Assembly (NCBI GenBank): GCA_032622095.1
Contig: CP136061.1
Location: 221,990,314 to 222,054,313, forward strand
Length of the DNA: 64,000 nt
Source of the DNA: Siphonodentalium dalli
Taxonomy: Eukaryota; Mollusca; Scaphopoda; Gadilida; Siphonodentaliidae
Reading direction: 5' to 3'
This document shows, one piece after another, positions 47,531-56,834 of this stretch (position 1 is the first letter of the stretch; each line of letters starts with the position of its first letter). A model generated the notes under the pieces. That model made no database searches. It was not told where the DNA came from and saw only the letters and a program-made list of their open reading frames with translations. The position numbers and the translations under genes were made by a program.

Positions 47531-49152
47531 AAGTCCCATAAAAATTGGGGGGTATATTGATATTACTAGATGAATGGATCTCATAAATGAGGATTCACAT
47601 TTGTTCTAATAGGGGCAGAGATAAGATATTTAACTCTCTATGCTGTTTGGTACTGGTATAATAATATCGATTTCTAGACAGCCTGGGTGGGGGCAATGGG
47701 GAGGGAGTGTAGAGGGGTGGAGATTTGACCCCCTACTTTGATCAAAAGTTAAACAGTTAAAAATTTCATGCCTGATACTACATTAGTTGTAGATTAAATG
47801 ATCACACCAAAAATAAGTTAGAATTGTTCTCGTAGTTTGGTTTGATTTTCTAACATGTATGTTTTTAAACCATTAGTCCATATGTTCCTACTTCAGGTTA
47901 AACTGTTGGACCGAATTGGCCACAAATTTTAACTTTATGGGGGGTGCCAGGTTGGTAATTTTCAAATGATTGAGAGCTTGAAGTACTGGTACCAGTCGTA
48001 AAATTCAACCTAAGAGGAATGTACAAAAGGATTTTTGTGAACTTAGTGCTGTTGTATGGTTGTCATCTTTAAAAGGTAAGAGGTTGGAGATTTGTCAGTG
48101 ATGTGCAATTAGAAATTTCAAGGTGAAGAGCCCTGCTCATCTGAGAACATCCAGCTATGTCCATGTTTAGAACTACTTGTCTTAAGTGATTTTGTCAAGT
48201 ACTGACTCTTGTAGTCTTCAGAGTCCCCGTCTTCTCAGTCCTTGACTGTCTTGTTTTGTGGAGTTATACCCCTTTTTCGACTTAGAAAATGTTCACTACA
48301 GGGGTATAACTTTGTCCGAGAATTTATTTTTACCTCGTGATCACTATTGTAACATTATTGTTGTGAACACCTTCGTGACATAAACAGGGGGCTGTAAAGC
48401 ACTCCGTTGTCCCCTCCACTTTTGCACTGCCCATATTTGCCGTCTCTGTATACATGTCATCTCTGTATACGTGTATACGTGTGACATGACAGGGAACCGG
48501 CAATCAAGTGATTACAGAGTGTGACATTGTCTTTATATTTGAAACCTTTTACCAAAAAGTACATGTATTGTCACTTGAATAAGAAACGATGCCGTTCTAG
48601 CGGCTCATCATCATTGTGTGACGTTTGATAGAATTATTATCCATTCACAGATAAGCAACTGCTGATTACCTGTTAACAAAGGGTTTTATTTGAGATGTGA
48701 TGTTAATCAGAGCTTTGATTGCTGACTATATCCTTGAAACTTTTTGGCGAAATAAAATTTTCTTTGGCCATTTTCGAAAAATAAATTAAAAGTGGCCACT
48801 GACAGAGTGAACTCTGGCGGCAATAAACTAATTTTGCCAAAAGTTCCAACCTCATAAATCCTACCATTTCAGGAAACACAACATCTGACATGCGCATAAT
48901 TATAAATATTTATTCCTTAAATTCGGATTAATTATTTACGATAAAGAAACGGCATTTATTCAGCAAACAACAAGTGTCTGCGTATACACAATGTAATTCA
49001 TATTTTAAGAATGATGTGTGATGCCAATTTGATCATAAAAATTATGAGAATTCCCCCCCTGAATACCAATTAACAGAGAGGGGTGAATGCTTACCAGTTA
49101 AGATACCATTGGTTACAAGACATGGTTATTTTACATTTTACACTACCGGTAT

Positions 49153-49374
49153 TACAGTAATGCTCTAAGTAATCGACCCTTTAACCACAGCAGAATTATG
49201 CCATGGGTAACTTTTCAGGATTTAGTCGGAAATATGGCTTGTTGCCATTCATCGGAAAGCTCTTGGGGAGAGCTTTCCGATGAATGGCAATAAGCGATAT
49301 TTCCGACTAAATCCTGAAAAGATACCCATAATTCTGCTGTGGTTAAAGGGTTGATTACTTAGAGCATTACTGTA
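49153..49374. mobile_element. Fold-back MITE family A, copy 3
   Basis: Full palindrome, TA-flanked, 222 bp. The locus-specific segment is CCCTTT, mirrored as AAAGGG. Lies in MRPL16 intron 1. Confidence 0.9.
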
Positions 49375-49500
49375 TCATAGTTTTCACACATTTGCTGAAG
49401 GAATGTTCATAACTTCAAACTAACAGCTGAGACTGAATTACATCAAAATTTAGTTGTTATAAAGCTGTGTACCAGCCTTTTGTTGAATCCTGAATACCAG

Positions 49501-49902
49501 TTAACCCTTTACCCAACAGAACGGCCCTGTGCCAATGCATTCTCTTATATATGCGAGTCGACCATAGGTCGCCTCGCATATATAAGAGAATGCATTGGCT
49601 TAACACATTAAAAATTATAAAATTGTTAAAGAATGTAAGAACAAATTGTAAAAAGTGTTAAAAAAAGATTATTTTTTTAGGCCAATGCATTCTCTTATAT
49701 ATGCGAGGCGACCTATGGTCGACTCGCATATATAAGAGAATGCATTGGCACAGGGCATAACTGTAACCATCACAATGTGGTCAATGAGCCGGTTCCAATG
49801 ATATCCATATTTGTATGGTTTTATTGAGACAGACCCAAGATAAGTTAGGCTGTTGCAGCTTTATTTGGCCGTTTTTGGCCGGTTTGTTGGGTAAAGGGTT
49901 AA
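49501..49902. mobile_element. piggyBac-like MITE (TTAA target site)
   Basis: TTAA-CCCTTTACCCAACA at 49501 and its inverted partner TGTTGGGTAAAGGG-TTAA ending at 49902 give 14-bp terminal repeats inside TTAA duplications. This is the piggyBac pattern. No coding sequence is present. The interior contains the nested hairpin structure at 49524-49756. Confidence 0.8.
49524..49756. repeat. Hairpin-within-hairpin structure
   Basis: Two 76-bp arms (49524-49599 and 49681-49756) are exact reverse complements around an 81-base AT-rich spacer. Each arm is itself a 69-bp near-palindrome (GCCAATGCATTCTC ... GAGAATGCATTGGC) centred on CGACCATAGGTCG. A related single arm appears near 55214 (GCGCATTCTCTTATAAATGC) and near 12587 and 25856 in reverse. 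Confidence 0.95.
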
Positions 49903-50109
49903 AATAGGCTTATGAATCCTGTGTTCCAGTTAACAGAGGAGTATGAGTCCTACGTACCACTTAAAAATCACCCAAATCCCACGTACCAGAAAAAAGGGGG
50001 GGTGTCACACCCTCAATAAGAATATGGGAATTAATCTATTAATATCACAACACTCATACAAGCATGTAAGGAAACTGAAGGTAAGACGCAACCAAAGCAT
50101 ATTTACAGA

Positions 50110-50251
50110 TACAGTAATGCTCTAAGTAATCGACTCCTTAACCACAGCATAATTATGGGTAACTTTTCAGGATTTAGTTCCGACTAAATCCTGTAAAGTT
50201 ACCCATAATTCTGCTGTGGTTAAGGAGTCGATTACTTAGAGCATTACTGTA
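50110..50251. mobile_element. Fold-back MITE family A, copy 4 (short)
   Basis: 142-bp palindrome lacking the central part of other copies (arms meet at GATTTAGTTCCGACTAAATC). The locus-specific segment is CTCCTT, mirrored as AAGGAG. Its right end lies 50 bases before MRPL16 exon 2. Confidence 0.92.
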
Positions 50252-50301
50252 TGTTTGGAACTAATACTGTATTACTAATGCCCTATATTTTGTTTCAACA
50301 G

Positions 50302-50459
50302 ATGTCGAGTTTCCAGAAAACAGAAAATTACGAACGTTTGACAAAGTGCCACAATTAGCCGCACACATGAAACCTCCGAAGATGAAGAGAGCTTTGATTG
50401 ACATGCGGGGTCCAGAGCAAGTTCATAACAAATTGCAGTATGGTGACTACGGTATACAG
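50302..50459 (+). CDS. MRPL16: MRPL16 exon 2
   Basis: Central N-terminal part of mitochondrial ribosomal protein uL16m, a large-subunit protein near the peptidyl-transferase and tRNA-binding region of the mitoribosome. The 158-base exon starts with the last two bases of a split Asp codon after acceptor TTTCAACAG. It encodes 52 codons from VEFPENRKLRTF through ALIDMRGPEQVHN to YGDYGIQ, and ends in phase 0 at CAG|GTGAGT. The RKLR and IDMRGP segments align with the corresponding part of animal MRPL16 as I remember it. A fold-back MITE ends 50 bases upstream, probably between branch point and exon. Confidence 0.92.
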
Positions 50460-51181
50460 GTGAGTGCTGTCGGACAAATAATAATATATTTTATGTCAGG
50501 GCACGAAACTTGGGGCAAACAGATAATTTGTTTGTTTCTTGTTATTGCAGTTCAGAATGTGGGGGCCCGATTTTCCATTTACCATAGCACCAATGGAGTG
50601 AACGAAAACTCAATCAAGTTTTATCTCGTTTGAGGGTCCTGTAGCAGTACTAATGTACTAAGCATCTGACCAAACAGTCAATGCCACGTGTGTTTACTTA
50701 CTGCATGTGTTATGTATATCGCTTATGCATCCGATAAAGCAAACAAACAATATGACACATTTCGGTTTATCCAATCACAGTGCATGTTAATTATTAAACC
50801 TGGACAGGCCCCATACTCCCAGCCTGGGGTTCTGATCACCATAACTTTTTTGTTCACACCAACTTTCTTCCCATGTTGTGTGTATGTAAGTTTGACACAT
50901 ACATGTTGGTTCCCCTATTCCTCTTGCACACTTCATTGATAAAACATTACACAATAGGTCCTAACTTGAAAACACCCAAACCTATTCATTGTGAGCTTAG
51001 TTACATACAGTTCTAATTAAAATTAGCCTCTCGAACAAGCTACACATTACAGAGTCTACAGGAAATAGCAGGGAATTCCATTACCGCCACAAAGTATTAT
51101 GTCAGTGTAAGTCAATTGCAACATTTATTGATAAAGCAATGAAGCCAATCAGGTGACTGTCAGAATTCCTATACATCGACC

Positions 51182-51364
51182 TACAGTAGTGCTCTAAGTA
51201 AGCGACTTCTTAACCACAGCAGAATTATGGGTAACTTTTCAGGATTTAGTCGGAAATATGGCTTGTTGCCATTCATCATTCAAGCCATATTTCCGACTAA
51301 ATCCTGAAAAGTTACCCATAATTCTGCTGTGGTTAAGAAGTCGCTTACTTAGAGCATTACTGTA
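51182..51364. mobile_element. Fold-back MITE family A, copy 5
   Basis: 183-bp TA-flanked palindrome. The locus-specific segment is CTTCTT, mirrored as AAGAAG. A second private change (AAGCGA instead of AATCGA) is also mirrored (TCGCTT). Lies in MRPL16 intron 2. Confidence 0.92.
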
Positions 51365-52504
51365 CTAGTAGCAAAAAATAGTGCAATATATTTTCTGTCA
51401 CAGTGATAATTTCACACAGTTATTACAAAATTTGAGATTACGCCTACTAATTAAACACTGAAAGTGTGGTCTATGAAGAGTCCAGATTTGACCAATGATA
51501 TCTAGCAAGGAGAATAGATATAATTATTGCCAAGAATTTTAACAGTTAACACTCGGTTTTGTTATTTGCGAAAAAATTTAACCAAACGGGGATATCTATC
51601 AATCATAAAACTATTTTACATTGTGATGTCATACTGCAGATATTACATGCAGAAACTATTAATAGCAGCGGTAATGTGAAAAATATTGTGAAATCCTTTG
51701 GAATCTGTAACGCATAGCAAATCAAATTTGATGCGATTCAAAATTGTTTATCTGAATTGATTCGATTTGAAATTGGCTATCCTGTTTCAAATTTTATAAT
51801 TTATCATTTCGACCAGGTGCATTCCCATGGTTTTAAAGGATTACTATCCTCATGAAACAACAAAACTCTATCGGAAAGCCACCCCTATTGTGATCACAAT
51901 GATCCAAGTCCCATAAAAATCGCGTAATAAATAAGCCGAGAAATAAATAAATAATACCACCACCGGTTGTCGGCTATCTCCGTCGCAAAACCTCGCATGA
52001 CGTCAAGCGAGGTAAACTAATTAAAAACAGGGAATCGGAGTTAATTATGTCTACCTATCCATATAGGAAAAATCCGGAATCGACATCAGCGCGTGAGTGT
52101 AATGGAATTACTGCGGGGCATATCAATAGCATTGTGTACACATGGTGAATTGTCATCGCGCGGTGAGTTATCTTCACTTGTGATTTGTCTTAAGTGCTGT
52201 TTGGAAAGTTACGGTATTGTTTTGACAAAAAATATAGAGGGACGATTGAGCGGGGTAGATAACACTTTCGCATAAAGCTTATAAAAACACGAGCCGGCAT
52301 GTGAACTTTATTCGGGTGCGTGTTCGCGATGTTGTTTTAATTTTCCGTATATATGCCCCGAGTGTCCCGTATTTACAATCATTCATTCATTCTAGTGACT
52401 CTCAGTTAGGCATATGCTGTATTCATTTCCAAACGATGTTCGTTTACGTGACATTTTCTGTGGGAAACCCGTTGCGCAAAATCGGAAACCGATTACATAT
52501 ACCA

Positions 52505-52890
52505 AATAAAGAGCGTTTAATTTGACGAGTCAGTCATGGTTACGAATACATACAATTGCAGTTAAAGTGGGGAGTATGTTGATGAATAATTCACGATGAC
52601 GACTATTCTAAGTCGAGTCCCCATTTCCTTCACCATGGCTCAATAAAGAGTGTTCCATGTTAAGAGTTTTCCTAATATGGTACGAATAAAAAGAGTTTAA
52701 TAAAGCGGAAATTGCTATGACAATGATGGAAGGATATATAAAGCATGCATATCGGAAGTTCATGTACATGTATTGACCTGTATTGTTGTAATCAGTAAAC
52801 AATCACTAGAACAACTGTTCTAAGTCGAGTCCCTTTACCTTGACGCAATAAAGAGCGTTCACTATTACGATATATTGCGAATAAAGAGCA
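52505..52890. repeat. Degenerate 212-bp repeat with recurring AATAAAGAGCGTT motif
   Basis: TTCTAAGTCGAGTCCC recurs at 52606 and 52818 (period 212). AATAAAGAGCGTT or close variants occur at 52505, 52642, 52847 and 52880, and also at 33367 and inverted at 53338. This is probably part of an old interspersed element. Confidence 0.55.
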
Positions 52891-53359
52891 CTTGAATATG
52901 TGATTCCATATTAAACCGGATTATTATCCCTCCTTCAAAAAGTGTTATATATGATTGGATGTTTAAACGAACCACGGCGAACATTTAAATATTTTATAAC
53001 CCTATTGTTATGCGTAATTGACACATAGAGGTCGATTTATGACCTGGATATTCAATAGACCGCATCGCTAGAGTGCTAATTTTATAGGCCAATAACCATG
53101 CATAGATGTAGTGAATTTCCATCAGTGACAGTCGGCTATTTGTTTTGGGGTGGGGGAAGCAATATTCCGAAATATATATAAACACCATATTGCCCAAATA
53201 TATACATGATTCATAACCAAGGAAAAATGAACTTATCATATCATATTGGTAATGAATGACTTAATTATAATTGATTAAATCCGACAGCAATAAACCAATT
53301 TTGTGTTGTTTTACCGCGTTACGATAAATTAAAACGAAACGCTCTTTATTGACACACGA

Positions 53360-53659
53360 CTAATGGCATCTGGAAATTGGAATGTTTACGAGATGATAAT
53401 TGCCTAATAACTGTGCAAGTCTTCGCGTATATATGCAATCTTGATATGCATATATAATATAACTTGGACTATTCCGGTAACGAAAAAATATATATAAACA
53501 CGAGCACGCGTTTATATAGATAAATGCGCGCAAAACTGAATAATATACTGGCATGGCTTTATAGTAACAACACATCGCGATACATATAATAATAGTAATA
53601 ATAACACGATAAAGACATTTAATTACGAGAAAGGCGATGTTTTCGGCGAAGTTTTGCAT
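53360..53659 (-). CDS. Hydrophobic 99-codon frame beside an E-box cluster (unrecognised)
   Basis: The frame starts MQNFAENIAFLVIKC and contains a strongly hydrophobic stretch (about residues 9-30, many I, V, C) and a second one (about 40-60). It would be a small membrane protein or first exon. It begins about 100 bases from four CACGTG sites, on the side where a minus-strand promoter would drive it. It lies antisense within MRPL16 intron 2. No family is recognised, and codon use is AT-rich as in the surroundings, so chance is a serious alternative. Confidence 0.2.
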   Translation of the reverse strand: MQNFAENIAFLVIKCLYRVIITIIICIAMCCYYKAMPVYYSVLRAFIYINACSCLYIFFRYRNSPSYIIYAYQDCIYTRRLAQLLGNYHLVNIPISRCH

Positions 53660-53757
53660 TCGCAGTGTGATAACACGACAATCTTCAAAGGCCGCGATCG
53701 ACTACATGCAAACTTAAAATACCGCCGTCGCGTATCTATGCGTTGTCAATGAGTTAC

Positions 53758-53827
53758 CACGTGATCGATCACGTGCTATGCTTCTGTTTACATGTGACAA
53801 TCACGTGATCGGGCTGATGATCACGTG
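53758..53827. promoter_or_regulatory. Cluster of four CACGTG E-boxes
   Basis: CACGTG occurs at 53758, 53770, 53802 and 53822, most with GTCACGTGA/ATCACGTGAT-like flanks. Such sites bind bHLH-zip factors of the USF/MITF/TFE3/MYC type. CACGTG has an expected frequency near once per 4 kb or less in AT-rich DNA. Two sites share the palindrome CACGTGATCGATCACGTG. Confidence 0.6.
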
Positions 53828-54756
53828 ACTTCGTCTACAACAAAATCTTCAGCTAACTTCGGAATTTTTTTTAATCGTTATAAAAATAACGATTGGCGGC
53901 CGAATATTAGATTATATGCGCCCAATGGACATTTTATATATATATTATCGGTATATTGAAAGAAAATAATAGTTTTTTCAGGACCGTATTCCTTTAAGTT
54001 TAAAATTTTTTTTTGATTTGTTGAAACTTTCAACAGATCAAAATTTTTGTTTGTTTTTTTTTGGTGCGAAGAGACTTCATGCAACTAATGAACAACCACA
54101 CAACCAATTAACAGTATCACAAATTATCTATAAATAGACTGCACAATCTCTGTGTTAATGACTGCAGGGACTGATGGGATTACAGGAATTGCAGGTCACA
54201 AGGGAATTATAAACAATATCATTCGCCACACCTGGCCAGCCTCTGGTCTGAACACTACCACAGGTCAAAGAGTTCAAAATGATACAGATTTCAGTATACC
54301 ATACAGAGACTGACGAAGTTTGCTGAATGTTAAAGTTTGGAATCACGATAAACAGAGTTACTCCCCATCCATCACTCATTGCAGTCACATCCATCTGTAT
54401 TTATGATGAAAATGAGCTGCATGCATATATTAGTAATACAGTACTGTCTTTCTTGTTACTTCTGGTACATGTATCATCACATAAGTTGTAGATGGTTTAT
54501 TGCACAAAACACGCACTAATATGGTAGGTAACACAAGATCCATTGACAATCTCTTATCTGTATGATGTTTTTAATTCCTCACTGCTACTGCTTAAAGTGT
54601 TATAGTAGTTCCAGATATCACTCTTAATTGATTCACTTGAGACAATGATTCGAGATTCCATACGAATTAGAATATATTGCCCGATTTGATTCAAGATAGA
54701 TTTGAACTAAACCCCCCCCCCCCAAATCGTATGGCACTATTGCTCATGTGGCTAAC
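53828..54756. other. No recognised feature
   Basis: AT-rich intronic spacer with a poly-T run near 54006-54062 and a (C)12-13 run at 54711-54723. No gene was seen. Confidence 0.4.
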
Positions 54757-55409
54757 CAGTTCCATGCATGCCTTTGGACTACTTAGCTATTAATATGGTT
54801 ATATCATTTTTGTATGTCTCTTATGCCAATGTGCAGATAAAGAAAGCTATGATATCTAATTTAAAAAAAAAGGTTTCAACAATACACATGACATGCTATT
54901 AACGGTAGACTAGAAAATCTTTGCTGCATTGCACAGCTGAGTATATCACTCTACAGATGGTCTGAGGTCATTATAAATGTTATAGGTTTAATAGAGAAGC
55001 CAACATTCAGCATAAACAATGCCAGTGATTAGTTGACAGCTCTGCTATATAATTGACATTATTGAGCAGTGATGTGTCTTATCTTGATGGCTGTGTTGTT
55101 GGTAGAATTTGATACATTATCATTGTAAACTGAAATTGGACTATTAACCCAAGTACTCCATGTCCGGGTCACCTTTAATCCAAGACTGCTGGTGAAGCAT
55201 TACAGATCCTGTGCCAGCGCATTCTCTTATAAATGCGAGTGACCCATAAATTCCAATAATTTGTGTTATGTACATTTGTCTATAATAGTACATAACAGTA
55301 TACTCTATAATTCAACATCAAAACTCTAATTTATGATTCTGATCATACGGTAGTTATTTACTATTGCCAAGGGGGATTAGTTAGACATCTGCTGATCGTA
55401 ATCGGCCTC
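54757..55409 (-). repeat. Dispersed hairpin-ended repeat, reverse copy (partial)
   Basis: Reverse complement of about 12380-12830: TCTCTTATGCCAATGTGC (54828), GCATTCTCTTATAAATGCG (55218), CATAAATTCCAATAATTTGTG (55246) and GATCGTAATCGGCCTCT at the end, where fold-back MITE copy 6 interrupts it. It is diverged and carries internal differences. Confidence 0.8.
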
Positions 55410-55534
55410 TACAGTCGACCTCTCGAGGAGAGCTTTCCGATGAATGGCAACAAGCCATATTTCCGACTAAATCCTGAAAAGTTACCCATAATTCTGCTGT
55501 GGTTAACAGGTCGATTACTTAGAGCATTACTGTA
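55410..55534. mobile_element. Fold-back MITE family A, copy 6 (left arm deleted)
   Basis: Only TACAGT plus CGACCT remain of the left arm before the centre. The right arm is complete to TTACTGTA and carries AACAGG (complement CCTGTT). It is inserted into the reverse copy of the dispersed hairpin repeat. Confidence 0.85.
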
Positions 55535-56308
55535 CTCACAGCTGGTAATTGTGCAAAAAAGGCTGTAAAAACATTACCACTATTATAAAAAGAAGATGGG
55601 GATATAGATAAACTCTTATATTCATTATTGACAGTTCTCCAATACAAAATATTGTGTGGTGAAACCATTTCTATGTAATCAAAACTGTTACAGTGATTTG
55701 TGACTTGTCAACAAACATTGCTAATTGTGTAGTAATTTCATAGAGTTTAGTCTGAATATGAATTTTTTTTCAATGATTTTACCTTTTCCTGTGTTTAGCG
55801 TCAATTTTTTATTATTTGGTATCTTATTGCACTGATTGGACTTTTATCGGTAATTCCACTGTAAGAGAAATGTTACATAACAATGGTTATGACATGTGAA
55901 ATTTAATTATTGGAGAATTATTAATATATTAAATGAAAATAAGAACAAAGTCAATCAATTTTTTCATGTACTTGTATACGATAACTGCTTTACAGACTTT
56001 TATATAATTTTGCATGAACCCACTTTTAAAGCCTTGAGTCTATTTGAGTGAATGACAAACAGGGATAGTGGCTGAATAGTAAAAATCAGTTTGAAGCTTT
56101 GCAATAACCTCATAATATGTGATAAAATTATACATGTTCTTTGGTAATTTGTAGGTGATTGTAATTGGCCTACATTAAGATTTTTGTGGTTGAATAGGTA
56201 ACACCAAATAGTGAACCTTCCAACTCCAAGAGATATTTTTCTACTCTCTTGCATTCTACTCACTAACAATTTGGTTATTATACCCCCCGTAATGAAGTTT
56301 TGGGGGTA

Positions 56309-56469
56309 CTCTCAGGTGCTCAATAATAGTGTACGCATGTTTATTAATTTGGGCAAAAACTCCAGATAATCACTATTATTTCACTATGAGACATAGTGAA
56401 ATTGCCATCACTCTTAATTAGTTTCAACCTACAAATCCCCACCCATCACTATTATTAGGACCCTTGGAG
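56309..56469. mobile_element. 161-bp TA-flanked MITE inside a dispersed repeat
   Basis: Imperfect terminal repeats: CTCTCAGGTGCTCAATAATA, and the reverse complement of the right end, CTCCAAGGGTCCTAATAATA. They are flanked by TA at 56307-56308 and 56470-56471. Removing it restores GGGGGTATACTGGAATCAGC, the phrase seen uninterrupted at 44671-44690. Confidence 0.75.
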
Positions 56470-56834
56470 TATACTGGAATCAGCCTGTCTGTCCATCCAA
56501 AATATGTATGTCCATCCGTCCATGGATGCAACTTGGTCAGAGCTTGTATTCTTTCATTTTACTGTCAATTTTGTTTAAACTTGCCACAGATATTTACCAC
56601 TGTGCGAACTGTTTGATTACATCACTTAGTTTCACAATGGGAATGCTTGTTGAATTTTCCCTATAAAAATGGCCTGGAACCCTTTTCCCAAAAACGGGTA
56701 GAAAAATCATGCAGCCAAGCCTTGGAAATGGTGTGTGTCATTTGCAGAATGAGGTCCCCAAAGGGGGAATTTAGGGATGCTATCCTGCACAGCATCTAGC
56801 ATCACCAAACTCACCCTCAAATTAACATTGTTAG

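Larger units (their letters stand above)
44037..50301 (+). other. MRPL16 intron 1 (6,265 bp)
   Basis: GT at 44037 and AG at 50300-50301 (TTTCAACAG) with phase 1, matching exon 2. It is filled with repeats listed separately: a SINE, dispersed (TCCG)n-containing families, a piggyBac-like MITE and two fold-back MITEs. About 47540-49150 holds nothing I recognise. Confidence 0.7.
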
